Under the pieces are notes generated by a model that made no database searches, had not been told where the DNA came from, and was given only the letters and a program-made list of their open reading frames with translations. Below, one piece after another: positions 36,991-48,689 of a stretch of DNA of 64,000 nt. A program made the position numbers and the translations under genes. The stretch comes from Apteryx mantelli (Eukaryota > Chordata > Aves > Apterygiformes > Apterygidae), in NCBI RefSeq assembly GCF_036417845.1, contig NC_089980.1, positions 43,212,501 to 43,276,500 of the forward strand. The letters run 5' to 3'. Numbering within the stretch: position 1 is the stretch's first letter; every line of letters begins with the position of its first letter.

Positions 36991-39900
36991 TTCCAGCGCA
37001 AAGAGCGGCTGCGCTGGGCTACAGCGGGTAGCTGGGAGCCTCCTCCAGCCCCCCAGTCAGGCATGCAGTGGCCTACTTCACCGGATCAGCACTCCTGCTC
37101 GTATGCTGGCTTTCGGTCAAGCTGGAGCTCAGGGCAGTGAGCTGCCTTTCTGTGCTCCCCTGTGGTTTAACGAGACACTTAAATGATTCTTTAGACCGCA
37201 AAATTAAGGGCTGCAAAAATCCTCACAAAACCCAACTGCAGAGCCTCTCCACCCCACTCCTGCAGAACAGAGGCTGTCCTGTTAGGAGAACCTTGCAATA
37301 GTGTTTCAGGTGTTCTGAATCTGATTTAATAAATAAATATATATATATGTATCAAGACCATCCTACTATCTGCTTTTCAAACATAGCTATTCAGTAGCCC
37401 TTGCTATATAAAACCCTCCAGTGATTTAAGAAAAATACCTGTACAATATTGCAGGCTGGTTTTGGTGCCAAGACATCATTGAGCTTGAAGAAAATTAACC
37501 CCCTGCCCAATGAAATAATGAAAGTAATGAATTTAAAAGTTGAGCTTTAGGTAAATTCGATGTATGCCATGAGGCCCACTAACAAATGTTCACATATCTA
37601 ATATGCATACAGAAGTAGTTCACATGTAGTACAACTCATAAAAATAATAAAGATAAGAATCATACCAATTCTCTTGTGCTTTTCTTCAATATAATATTTA
37701 TGTTATAAAGGCATTTTTGTTTAATACAAATCTGCATTTTTAGGACCATGACAAAAGGCTTTGTTTATACTGGATGCAGTACTCTGTTTGCTACTTCTGG
37801 GCCTGCTATCTACATTCATTATTAACTGGCATCTTTGTTAATATGCATAATTAAATTCTGATTGATGTATAACCATAATGATGAAATTTTTTTCCACAGG
37901 ATTTTCTGCTGCAGCAGACAATGTTAAGAGTAAAGGATCCTAAGAAGTCACTGGACTTTTATACAAGAGTTCTTGGAATGACGTGAGTGAAAGTTACATG
38001 CTATAATAAGTTTTGTTTGTACTAGTATAGCATATTCATCTAAAAAGAAAAGATTTTTTGGGGGTGTAATTATAGTAATTGGTCTAACAACTTGAACAAT
38101 GCTGGCCCATCAGCTAATGCCAAATTGGATAGTCTGGCAGTCTTTGAGAACTTCACAGCACTGTTAATGCTTAAGCTGTAAATGAGCTAAAATTGGCCTT
38201 GACTAGAATTTTTTTTTCTTAAGTAGGTCATTAATTATCAGCATACAATTTGCTTACTTCCTTCTCGCTGATGGCAGTTGGCTGGGACTCCCGTGATCCC
38301 TCTGGTAGCCAGCTGCCCCTGTGGTCTCGCCTTTAGAGACTCACAGACATAACTGGCTCCCAGGTCACTTCACCTACTCGCTGGCTAGTCCAGCTTGATA
38401 TTCGCTAGCGATCGCGCACTCGCTGGCATACCCGCACTTGCTCTAGTTGCTGGCACCACAGATGCACAGGCCCCTATAGCTGATTCTGGTTCCTGGCACT
38501 CAGACCTCAGCACACACGCACACACGTAGAATAGAGAGTCCCTCACCCAGGAGAATAGTTAGAGAGAAATTTAATAAGAAGATAGGACAGAGTGTGCTGT
38601 CAGGCACAGGGCATGGCCAGACAAGCATGCTGACCAGCCCTGTTTATCTCCATATCCATCTATTTTCTCATGTTAGTTCCTTCCCAAATGACCTACATCT
38701 CTCCCTTTCTCCAGCTTTGGTTCCTCCCCTAAACATCTTATAATAAGTCTTTCACAGTCCCAAAATGCTTTTTCCCTGCATCCCTCAGTGTGTCCCATAC
38801 CACTAGGCAGTCACCCACCTCAGTCTGAAAGGTGCTACAGAGAGCTGCTCCCTTTGACTCATCTTGCTTACCTGGACCATGGGGGCGATGATGTCCTAGG
38901 ACAGCCCTAGGAGGAACCCGGACAGGGTGTCCGTTCCTCTGAGTGGATGTTTTGGGTTCCCCCACCTGCCCCTGTGCCTCTGTGTTCTTCTGTGCTTGTG
39001 GAGATGAGCCCTTGATGGGCTGATGGCCCCCCTGTGATGGGCCTGGGAATAGCTGAGGCAGGGTATTGTTTGGATACCCCTACCGGCCATTGTCTCTGTG
39101 TGCTTGTGAAGACAAGCTATTTGTCACGCAACCTAGCAGTACTAAGGCTCTTTGGACATTCTTGACATCTGTAACAAATTATTTCAAGAAAAAAAATTCT
39201 GTTGTATTTTTAAACATCTTGAAATGAGTCCAGTCTAATGTAAAATAACATACTTCAACTTAAGATGTGGATGTAAGAAAATCAATTGTAAATTCCTCAC
39301 TTTGACTTTGCTTAAGTGGTATTTATTATATAGTGGGGAATTTGACTAAAACTGTGTCAGTGGGAGCAGCTACTTGAGGTAATCTGGAAAAGAAATTAGA
39401 TTGGTGTTGCATGCTTGCTTATTCTGGTCAAAGTTCCTATATAAATGTGGTTTGAATTGTGCCACATCACCTTTAAAAGTGAGGTGAAAATAGAGATAGG
39501 AGTCTTCTCTAAAGTTCTCTGAAACTTGCAACAGTTCGTACTCATCATGAGATCACTCCAGCAGTCTGTTATCTTGTGCAGTTTTCTATAAGACAATGAC
39601 CTGTATCAGATGCTTCATAAGAGGGTGGGTGTCTTCTTGCATTTGGCAAAGGGAGAAATTTTATGAGCAGCTTTTTCTGACCTCAAGTATTTTAGTTGAT
39701 TAAATCTTCACATGTAATATGGATTTCATCATTATACCTAACTACTGAAAGTATAAATATACTTCATTTAAATGTATGATGATTATCACTTTTTCATCCT
39801 GTCTTCTTAAACTTTGTCTGGTGCCAATGAATAAGTTTGAAAGTAAATCATCTTATTCCTTGGTGATGTTTTGAGGTGGATAGACTTAAGGGTCTGCCTG

Positions 39901-42900
39901 AGGAAATATGTACAAGTAAGAGTGAGTGGCTACCTCAGACTCAAGCCTAAGATTTATAGCTTGCTATTCAGTTACTTGTAATTTGGCTTTTAAGCGTCTA
40001 AATCTTCTAATTTTTATAGACCTATAATGTGTTCTGGAATACTTAAGTTTGATGGTTTAAAATGTAGCTATTTTGAAATATGGGTTACAGTGAGAAAGGC
40101 AAAAAGGATGCAGCAATAATTCTTAAATGGGAGTGCATCTTGGTGCACTTGCTGGCTATCTGATTTTTTTTCTTTTTTAAGTAACTATTTCAAAACAAAT
40201 GTTGCCATTTAGATTGCTTCAAAAATTTGACTTTCCTACTATGAAGTTCTCGCTCTATTTCCTGGCATATGAAGATAAAAATGACATCCCAAAAGATAAA
40301 ACTGAGAGAACAGCTTGGACCTTCTCTAGAAAAGCTACACTTGAACTGACACAGTAAGTATTAATATAGTAAGAGATTACATGTATGTAACAGTGATTAG
40401 TCCTGTTGGATTCAAAACAAAATGTAATAACTACTGTGAAAACATCCTCATATCTGTCATATAGCCTTAAAATGTGGCTGAGATCATAGATACTTGGCAA
40501 ACGTAATCTTTCTCTTTCCAGAGCTCTTTCAAACTGGTAGGTGAACAATGGCAACATAAGTGTGAAATAAGACTTACTGTCTTTTTTAATATGCATGTTC
40601 TTTGAGCATCAATTTTATGGGCATCTGGGGAGGGAAACCTACATTTCAAAAGAATCGAGGAAGAACTGATTTGATTAGAACTTCCTGTGGATCCCCTGAA
40701 GCATCCCAATAAAGGATTAACTATTGCTTGCAAAATCTAATCAAAGCAAGTATTAAGTCAAAACATACACTTTATATCAACAAGACAATTTTATTAATGT
40801 TCAAATCGTGGTAATTGAGAGAAGCGCAGAGACAGAGAGAATCTCCCAGTACCCCACTATATTGTTTAACTCCAGGACCCGCTTACTTCACCTTATGTTC
40901 CCTAGTGACTGGTAAGTCACTGACTCGTATGCGGCCCAACCTTCTCTAACTTTAATGAGGTAGGAGCGTCTCTCTGACTCATTCAAATGTAGAACCTAAA
41001 AGCTAGCAGAATGACTGTGAACAAGACCGGATTAGCCCTAATACCCTATTTTAAAGGCTGTCCGTAGGACCTGTGATTAGGGAAAATCTGATAGTTGAGT
41101 GAATGCAGCCAACACTTGAAATTCTCTGCTGATTCAGAATACCAGATGGTCCTTCTTAAAGGAAGTTACTTATCCTCCTGAGGAGAACTGAACATTTAGG
41201 ACTTGGTCACATCCGTGCTGCTTTTCAATATGTAATTATTACTTCTTACAGTAATTGGGGCACTGAAAATGAAGAAAATCAGTCCTATCACAATGGCAAT
41301 TCAGAACCCCGAGGATTTGGTAGGTCTTTTGTTTTGTGTGTGTGGTTTTTAAGCTTCATTTTATTGTGACTACATTCTTCCTTCATTGATTGGGGAAAAA
41401 CAGAGGTTCAGACATTTTTTTAAAAAGCACTTGTATAAATTCAGTGCAAAGGTTTTTGGGTAAATGTGTGCTGTAGGCTTTGTTTTTTGAGAACTAATAG
41501 AATAAAAATTCTAAACTTGCATGGCTGAGAAGACATTCTTAATAGATTGATTTGAAGAAACAGTACTAGCACTAGCAAGGAAGGGAGCTTCTATTCTGTC
41601 CTTTGTTGCTCTTCTTCCAGCATATATACTTTGAAAGATCATGAAAATATGTAAACAAATATATTTCAGAATAATGAGTCTCAGTTATAGTTTTATATAA
41701 AGAATTTAATCTTGTGGCAAGCAAACACATGCTATCACTGACCACTCAATGAAAACCAATAATTGCTCTTGCATATTGGATTATCATAATATTTAGATTG
41801 ATTTAAGTTTGGATTTCTATTTTATAATATACTAGCTACCCATTTTGAGATAGAAGGAGCATTCTGTTCACATACAGGACTGAGAGTAGTATTTGTGTGG
41901 CAAGATAGAGAGTAATTCTGTGATTTGATATTTTGAGTCCTTGAGAGGTCACTTAAGAAATAAATTTCAGAACAGATCTAGCCACTTGACATTTAAAGCT
42001 TCTGAATTGATCTGTAAACTGAGGCCTTGAGCAGTGCTAATGTTAAGTCTCTACAAAGACAGTATTAATGATAAAATCCTTGTACTGTTGAATTGAGCAA
42101 ATGCAAAGAAATCCTGTTACATGGATATGCTTCCAGAAAGGCAATACAGACAAAACAATTTGATTGAAAAACTTATTTTTTCCTATTCTATATAATATTC
42201 TCAAATAAATAGCATGAGCTATTTTAACTCTTAAGTTCTTTTTTAAAAAGGCATCATCAAAAAGCAAACATTCTAAAGGAGAATAATGTTAATACCTGAA
42301 ATGCTCTTCATTCTGGAAATAATGTTTTTCTTGGATACATCGTATCCTACGGCATGTTAACTTTTTGCACAATATGAAATGCTAAGCATACTTTTTTCCT
42401 AGAACACCCAGCAGTGCTTACAGTGTACTTCATTCTTTTTACCCTGTTGCACAGGACACATTGGAATTGCTGTCCCTGATGTCCACAAAGCTTGTAAGAG
42501 ATTTGAAGAACTGGGGGTGAAATTTGTGAAGAAACCAGATGATGGTAAGTCTTAATCAGAAATGCAAGCTAATTTTTTTAATTCCTTATTTTAATATACT
42601 CTGTGTAGTAGGTTTGTGTGTTTTTGTTTTGTTTTTTTAAGAGGAAGATGGATAATACGTTTCTAATAGTTAATCTCACTATTTAAAATGTACTAAAACC
42701 AATTTGCCCTTCTCCCTCTTGCACAACGGAGAAAACTGATAGTAGAGCCATCTCAGTAACTATAGTTAATCAGCCTAGCTACATATGTTCTGTATTTAGT
42801 CTGATCTTCACTAAAATTCATGTGCTCTGTTGATGTCTTATTTTACTATATATAATATTGCCTAGAGTTATTACAGAATTTCCTCTGTCATGGGCCAAAT

Positions 42901-45131
42901 TCACACATTTACCATTTGTTTGGTTATTTTCATATTGAAATAAAATCACTTGGAAGACATAACTACCCAAACCCGTTAAAACTGAATAGCTTTCAACTCT
43001 TCCGGCAATTTTTGTTCTTCTTTAATATCTTTAAACTTACTAAACCCCACCTTTTAGTCATTATCTTCTTAACTGTTTTGTCAGCTTTGGTATGATATAG
43101 ATGAATGAGGATATTTCTATTTGACTTGTATAACTTTTAATCAAAAATGCTTGATGCACAACTAAAATTGTTCCTAGAGAGTGCATAAATAAAGAGTGTC
43201 CTTGTTTAGTTAACCTAAAATGCAGAAGTCAGTGGTGAAAAGTCTTGTGTTGTTCAACTGGATTATCCTTCATGAAGAGACCTCTTGACAGTTTTATTAC
43301 TGAAGCGTTCCAAAATAGGCACCTATATAACACCCAACAGCATGCACAAATCTGTGATACTCCTTCTTCCTTCTGGCTATACAAACTAGTGGGGTTTTTT
43401 TCAGTTTGATAGAAACAGAATGGGTAGCTTCAGCTTACAGGTATTGGAATTGATCTTCTAGATCCCTTGCTAGAGGAATAAGAGCAAGTAATTGAAAGGA
43501 CACTTAAAATGATTTTCATCTTATTCACTGTCTTCTCAGCTGAAGCAAGTGTAAGAAGTGTATTGCTAAACTTAACCTGAACACAAGTTTCTTGATTTAA
43601 GAATTGAACTCAATATTGCTAGCATTTTAGACTTTCTGAGCCCTTTTAAATGTGTTCAGCACCTGATGAACCTAAGAGATGGTTGAAATGAGAGCTGTTG
43701 ACTTTGATTCTGTGTCACTGCACAGCTCTAAGCATGTAAGAGGAGCAGCTTAGACTGAATGAATAATTCTCAAGAAAGAACCCTTGACACAGCCAAGCAA
43801 GAGGAGGAGAAACAAGCAAAAGCTTTTTTTAACATTAAGAAATAAAAATACAGTAAATGCTGAGGAGGAGGAGGAGGAGGAGGAAGAGGTTTTAGACTTT
43901 GCATTCATTGTTTGTGGAGCAGGCTGAGAGACTTGATTCAGCAATGTAGGAAAGAATGAAAGTACAGAATCACAGAATGGTTGAGGTTAGAAGGGACCTC
44001 TGGAGATCATCTAGTCCAACCCCCCTGCTCAAGCAGGGTCACCTAGAGCACATTGCCCTGGAACCAATCCAGATGGCTTTTGAATATCTCCAGCAAAGGA
44101 GACTCCACAACGTCTCTGGGCAGCCTGTTCCTGTGCTCAGTCACCCTTATACTCAAAAAGATTTTCCGTATGTTCAGATGGAATGCCCTGTGTTTCAGTT
44201 TGTGCCCTTTGCCTCTTGTGCTGTCAGTGGGCACCACTGGAAAGAGTCTGGCCCCATCCTCTCTACACCCTCCCTACAGATACATATACACATTAGTAAG
44301 ATTCCCCCTCAATCTTCTCTTCTCCAGGCTGAACAGTCCCAGCTCTCTCAGCCTTTCCTCATATGAGAGGTGCTCCAGTCCCTTAATCATCTTAGTAGCC
44401 CTTTGCTGGACTTGCTCCAGTAGCTCCTTATCTCTCTCATACTGGGGAGCCCAGACCTGGACCCAGCACTGCAGGTGTGGCCTCACCAGGGCTGAGTAGA
44501 GGGGAAGGATTGCCTCCCTTGACCTGCTGGCAGTGCTCTTCCTTATGCAGCCCTGGAAACCATTGTCCTTTTTTGCCAGAAGGCCACATTGGTGGTTCAT
44601 GGTCAACTTGTCCACCAGAGCTCCCAGTTCCTTCTCTACAGGGCTGCTTTCCAGCAGGTCAGCCCCCAGCCTGTCCTGGTGCCTGGGGTTATTCCTCCCT
44701 AGGTTCAGGACTCTGCACTTTCCTTTATTGAACTCCATGAGGTTTCTCTCTGCCCATCTCTCCAGCCTCACAGGGCGTATGCAGAAAACTTATTTCAATC
44801 AAAAAAAGGTAGTATCTTAAAGTGACTTTAAAGTACAGCTTTATTGAGAGTAAGCATTGACAATACAAAGATCTAATGCTGATTAAAAATTAATTTAGAT
44901 AGTTTTCCAACTAATTTGTCTAGATTTGCACTATTTCTTGTGTCATGCAAAAGGAAAAAAGAAACATTTTCCCAAATAGTCATATTTGGCTTAAGAACTA
45001 TTCATGTAGTCTTACTTTTTACCTTAATTTTTTTTCTTACAGGTAAAATGAAAGGACTTGCATTTGTTCAGGATCCTGATGGCTACTGGATTGAAATTTT
45101 GAATCCTAACCACATGGTGACTCTCACTTAG
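36726..45131 (+). CDS. GLO1: GLO1, glyoxalase I (lactoylglutathione lyase), complete, six exons
   Basis: Cytosolic zinc enzyme that converts the hemithioacetal of methylglyoxal and glutathione to S-lactoylglutathione, the first step of the glyoxalase detoxification pathway. Exons 36726-36806, 37900-37982, 40213-40353, 41252-41319, 42455-42544 and 45043-45131 join to 552 nt, 183 aa plus stop, against 184 aa in human. All four metal ligands are present: Gln33 (FLLQQTM), Glu99 (ATLELTHNW), His126 (GFGHIGIAV) and Glu172 (GYWIEILNP). The catalytic Glu is Glu172. Two glyoxalase/VOC modules span about 30-100 and 120-178. Two cysteines tied to redox control in human are changed: the vicinal pair near residue 19-20 is a single Cys19, and human Cys61 is Phe60; Cys138 (KACKRFEE) is kept. 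Every junction is GT-AG. Confidence 0.98.
37900..37982 (+). CDS. GLO1: GLO1 exon 2
   Basis: 83 nt encoding [20 protein letters not shown] and YTRVLGM plus two bases. Contains zinc ligand Gln33. Acceptor tttccacag|GAT; donor AC|GTGAGT. Confidence 0.98.
38255..39135 (-). mobile_element. Candidate endogenous-retrovirus LTR fragment in GLO1 intron 2
   Basis: About 0.9 kb with clearly higher GC than the flanking intron and imperfect internal repeats (for example ctcgctggcta and cactcgctggcat, and two tctgtg..gcttgtg blocks). Read on the minus strand it has an ATTAAA polyadenylation-like signal near 38572, followed by CT- and GT-rich sequence, as in LTR R-U5 regions. No gag, pol or env-like frame is present. 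Exact ends and a target-site duplication were not established. Family unknown. Confidence 0.4.
40213..40353 (+). CDS. GLO1: GLO1 exon 3
   Basis: 141 nt encoding [20 protein letters not shown], then [20 protein letters not shown] and ATLELT. Contains ligand Glu99. Acceptor gccatttag|ATT; donor CA|GTAAGT. Phe60 replaces the cysteine found in human. Confidence 0.98.
40775..41060 (-). mobile_element. Possible second LTR-like fragment in GLO1 intron 3
   Basis: On the minus strand it reads ctgtctctgcgcttctctca then a short gap and attaataaaattgtcttg, an AATAAA signal after a CT-rich tract as at an LTR R/U5 border. Its GC content is above that of the flanks. No ends or coding sequence are identified. 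Confidence 0.3.
41252..41319 (+). CDS. GLO1: GLO1 exon 4
   Basis: 68 nt encoding [20 protein letters not shown] and GF. Acceptor acttcttacag|TAA; donor TTTG|GTAGGT. Confidence 0.98.
42455..42544 (+). CDS. GLO1: GLO1 exon 5
   Basis: 90 nt encoding [20 protein letters not shown] and VKFVKKPDD. Contains ligand His126 and Cys138, the residue known as a glutathionylation site in human (Cys139). Acceptor gttgcacag|GAC; donor GATG|GTAAGT. Confidence 0.98.
43862..43889. repeat. (GAG)n trinucleotide repeat
   Basis: GAGGAGGAG-type purine triplet repeat ending in GAAGAGG, about 75 bp before the CR1 insertion in GLO1 intron 5. Confidence 0.93.
43963..44772 (-). mobile_element. CR1 LINE, 5'-truncated, in GLO1 intron 5
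   Basis: About 810 bp on the minus strand. The 3' end (plus strand agaatcacagaatggttgag, then gttagaagggacctctggag) is the classic avian CR1 terminus. The minus-strand frame at 44274-44771 is 165 codons without a stop and encodes the C-terminal end of the CR1 ORF2 reverse-transcriptase polyprotein: [72 protein letters not shown]. The copy is 5'-truncated, as most CR1 copies are, and inserted antisense to GLO1. Confidence 0.95.
45043..45131 (+). CDS. GLO1: GLO1 exon 6 (stop codon)
   Basis: 89 nt of coding sequence encoding [20 protein letters not shown] and PNHMVTLT, then TAG at 45129-45131. Glu172 is both metal ligand and general base. Acceptor tttttcttacag|GTA. Confidence 0.98.
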
Positions 45132-46070
45132 TTCTGAAAAAGTATATTGTATAAGAGATGCACACTGTCAGTCCCCTGGAGAAAAATCTGTAACAGCATT
45201 TATGAAATTCTCGCTTACTTGAGAAGAATCAATTGTGTTCAGAGTCTCCTCCAAACTATCCCCTGGAACATTAATGTACTTGAATTCCCCTTTGTTGTCC
45301 TGTGATGCCACTACAGTTTGCTTCCAATTAGGAAAATTCAACCAACTGTCTTTTGGAAGTGCCCTTATGGAGATTCTCCTCTTCAAAGTTAAGTTGATAC
45401 TTCACTGAACACTCTCACAAGATATGTGACCGGAAGTTCACTGCATTTCACACTGTTTAGACTTAAACTAACAAAAAACTCCTCTAAGACCAGAAAGAAC
45501 TTGCTCATAATTTTTGATTTGATGAAAATCTGGGGCTGTGTTAAACTTCTGTGCTCTGTAGAGTTCTGTGTTAGGAATTTAATGAAAAACAGTACCTGAA
45601 ACATCAGCTTCCTACTATTAGGCATTTTGATCTGCCCTCTTAAGATGAGTAACAGTTACTGAAAATATACCTGTAAATAACAGGAAAACATGCAACATTT
45701 ATATCCATTATATGAGTCAGTTCATTTTATACTGTTGCACCTGTTACAAACAGTGTAAAACATGTCCAGTTTTAATATACTGTTAAAACAATAACAAAAA
45801 AACCCCTATGCCTTGACTTACTGTGGTTCAGGTAGCACTTATTCCTGTTGAGTAAAGTTTTCAGTGATATAACTATTGAATTGAATAGTATAATGGCATT
45901 GCAGCTCATTTCCAAATAACACATTGATGAAAACAACAAAATTCTCATTAAAGCAATATAACATATTGCTTTGCTAGTTGTTGAATCTTAGATAACAGAA
46001 AGGCTATTTATTTTGGTTCATGAATCCTTTTTTGAGAGGAAACCTAGCAATAAAAGATGCAGAATATGAA
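45132..46070 (+). terminator. GLO1: GLO1 3' UTR with candidate polyadenylation signals
   Basis: No competing coding signal follows the stop. ATTAAA at 45947-45952 and AATAAA at 46049-46054 are the best polyadenylation signals and give a 3' UTR of about 0.85-0.95 kb, in keeping with the long 3' UTR of vertebrate GLO1. The cleavage site itself is not visible from sequence. Confidence 0.5.
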
Positions 46071-48680
46071 CTGAGAGTACGGTAGTGAAGATGAGGCCCA
46101 TAACTGTGAGACTTGCTTAGAGGAATGTTGCATTAACTTAATAGTAATGCACAGTAATAATAACTGTCAGAATAAATCCTGGGCTCATACAAGTGAAAAT
46201 GGAAACGTATAAACTATTGCATTTGCTTTCTACTATGTTCTTTTAAAAATACCAAAAAAAAGTGTTAATGACTTAAATTCAGGATTTGCCGTATATCCTT
46301 ATCTGAAGAATTCTTCCTGGTTCTGTGTGCCTCAGCTTGACAAGTTAGTGCATACAAATCCAGCAATTCCACAGTTGTCCACTTTAAGAATCAATCATAA
46401 AACTGCTTCCAAGACAATTTTTTTACACTTGGAAATGAGTAAAACTATTGGTGTGCTTGACACTGCCCACAGCTGCTGAAGCAACCATAAACTCATGAGA
46501 AGGTAGACATAGCAACTCAAAAGATAATCTTCTGGTTTTTTTTTTTTGGTCATATGAAACAACCCTGATATTTTAAAATGTTCTTTCTAGGATGTTTTCT
46601 AGATGGTCTCTACTTAAGTGGATACTGTGCTTTAGGTGATGCTTTACTGGTGTGACATACAACAGACTGTTTCTCCTACTTGGATATATGCCAAGTTTGC
46701 TTTTTCTGCAACAGTAAACAATGTTCCTTATTTGCATTCTCTATTTTCCCCTCCTGCACTTCCAGTACTAATACCTAGCCTGTTCCCTGTCTTGTTCCTG
46801 TCAAGTTGATTGCTCTCCTGTAAATTAGGATATTTTGGTAGGGACAGTATAGTTGTCTTCACTGTTTAAAATGAGATCTCCTGAGAAACTGAGCTGTCTT
46901 AATAGCTGCCATCCCATGGTCTCACTATCACTTTCCTCCTAACTGTGGCGCTTTTGACACTCCCCTGCTCTCCCACCTGCCCTCCCAGCAGGCTGATTCA
47001 TTTCCCTGAGCTGGAAAAGATTTTCTTGAACGCTGTGTTAGTTTCATGCCAATTTATTAAGCAGAACTGAGGAGCCAGTTCAAAGCTCCTCAGTTTCCAG
47101 AGCAATGAATTAGGGCTGGCTCCTTTTAGCAGCAATTTGGGTTGGTTCAGCTGACTCATGAAACCTCACCTTACTTCTTTAAAAAAGGTAAGCAATATTG
47201 CAGAGAACCTTACAGCACCAATTAGAGAGGTCTAATGTTTGAAGAATATTATAGCATAGCTTTAGTATGATTTGTCTTTTGAAGCTTTGTAGCCAGTAGG
47301 AATAGTGCCAAGAAGGATGAGAGCTACAGCAGTGAGACAGAGCACCCAGTTGTTTGCAGCTTATGTGCATTTTGATGGCTAAACTGTGTTTTTACATACA
47401 TCTCTTTTCTTGCTCATGTTCTGAAATAGAAATTTAAAATGAAGTACAACTGAACTGAAACAGAAGTGCGAATTGCAGTTCCTTACCGTTCAGCCTCTTG
47501 CATTAGATTGCGTGCATAGAGAAGTTCCTTAGAGTAATACTGGTCTAAGTGAGGTTGCCTAAAATTAGTTTATTTCAACACTTACTGATACAAATGTTTC
47601 ATCTAAAGAGTTTTATAAACAAAGTCTTGGCAAGAAAATTTTCACAAGCATCTAAGTTTAGGAGGACAGATCATGTTTCATCTACATTGTTCTTTTATAA
47701 TGTTTCATCAAGACTTGTTTCACTAAGCTTCGAAGTACAGGTGTGACTGGAAACATTATTGACACAATTGTATGGAATCCAGTAATTAAAGGAGGGGTAG
47801 CTCATGATTTGGGTGAGAGTCAAAGGGCACACAAAGGTGGTTAGGTGGATGAAAGGCAGTAGGCTACTTCTAAGGTTCTCCATTTTTGAAATAAAACTTA
47901 CTCTGAACATGTTCACTAATTCTTGGAACGACCTTTGATTTTTATGTACATGGCAAAGCACAACACTCTGATAGTAGATGAGGTAACAGGTGGCAAAGGC
48001 AACTATATTTAACTCTAGGAAATAACTTGACTTAGTCTATATAACTTTTAGGGACAACAGCAAAATAGGTTTTACTTATATACAGCGTCAGAAGAAAGTA
48101 ATAGTAAAAATCAGTTACAGGATATAATGAGGTATGCTTTTTACCAAAAAAACAAAAACAAAAAAACCCCCACACCCCTACCTGGCATACAGAGAACTAA
48201 TTGAAGCCACTATTCTCACTTGTGAAATGCAAGAATTAATAAAAGAAATACCTATGTCGATTCTTTTAGCCTGCATCAGATATTAAAGATTTTAAATGTA
48301 AGATTTATGCTTAATGTTCTTGTTGATTATAGACATAATGCTATTTTTGCTTCTTCCAAGATAACATTTCTCTTCTGCTAAATGACTCACTGAATTAAAT
48401 AGCATGTAGTGCTTTTCCAATTGGAGGGTCTCAGTTTAGCTTAAGTTAAAGTTCAGTTAAAGCACTAGAAATGGAAAAGTTACCTTATTTTCATACAGAG
48501 GTAAGCCCACATTCTCCCTGTGGACGGCAATAGTTTCCCATTCGCTTCAAGAAAGCGGAGTACTTACCGATGTGAAAGAGATCGGCAAACCTAACGTTAC
48601 ACCTACAATTCTAGGGCGTACAATTTCACACCCAAGCCTTGAGGCTGAGCAAGGGAAGCCACATTTTGACTGCAGGAGAA
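46071..48680. other. Intergenic space between GLO1 and BTBD9
   Basis: About 2.6 kb of mostly AT-rich unique sequence between the likely GLO1 polyadenylation site and the BTBD9 CpG island. I see no exon, RNA gene or recognisable repeat in it. Short open frames here have no gene-like features. Confidence 0.55.
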
Positions 48681-48689
48681 GCACCAGCA

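Noticed and set aside
36570-37186. Overlapping open frames around the GLO1 first exon other than MAAPAEL
   Set aside because: Shadows of the CpG island. Only the frame from 36726 splices to the conserved glyoxalase exons.
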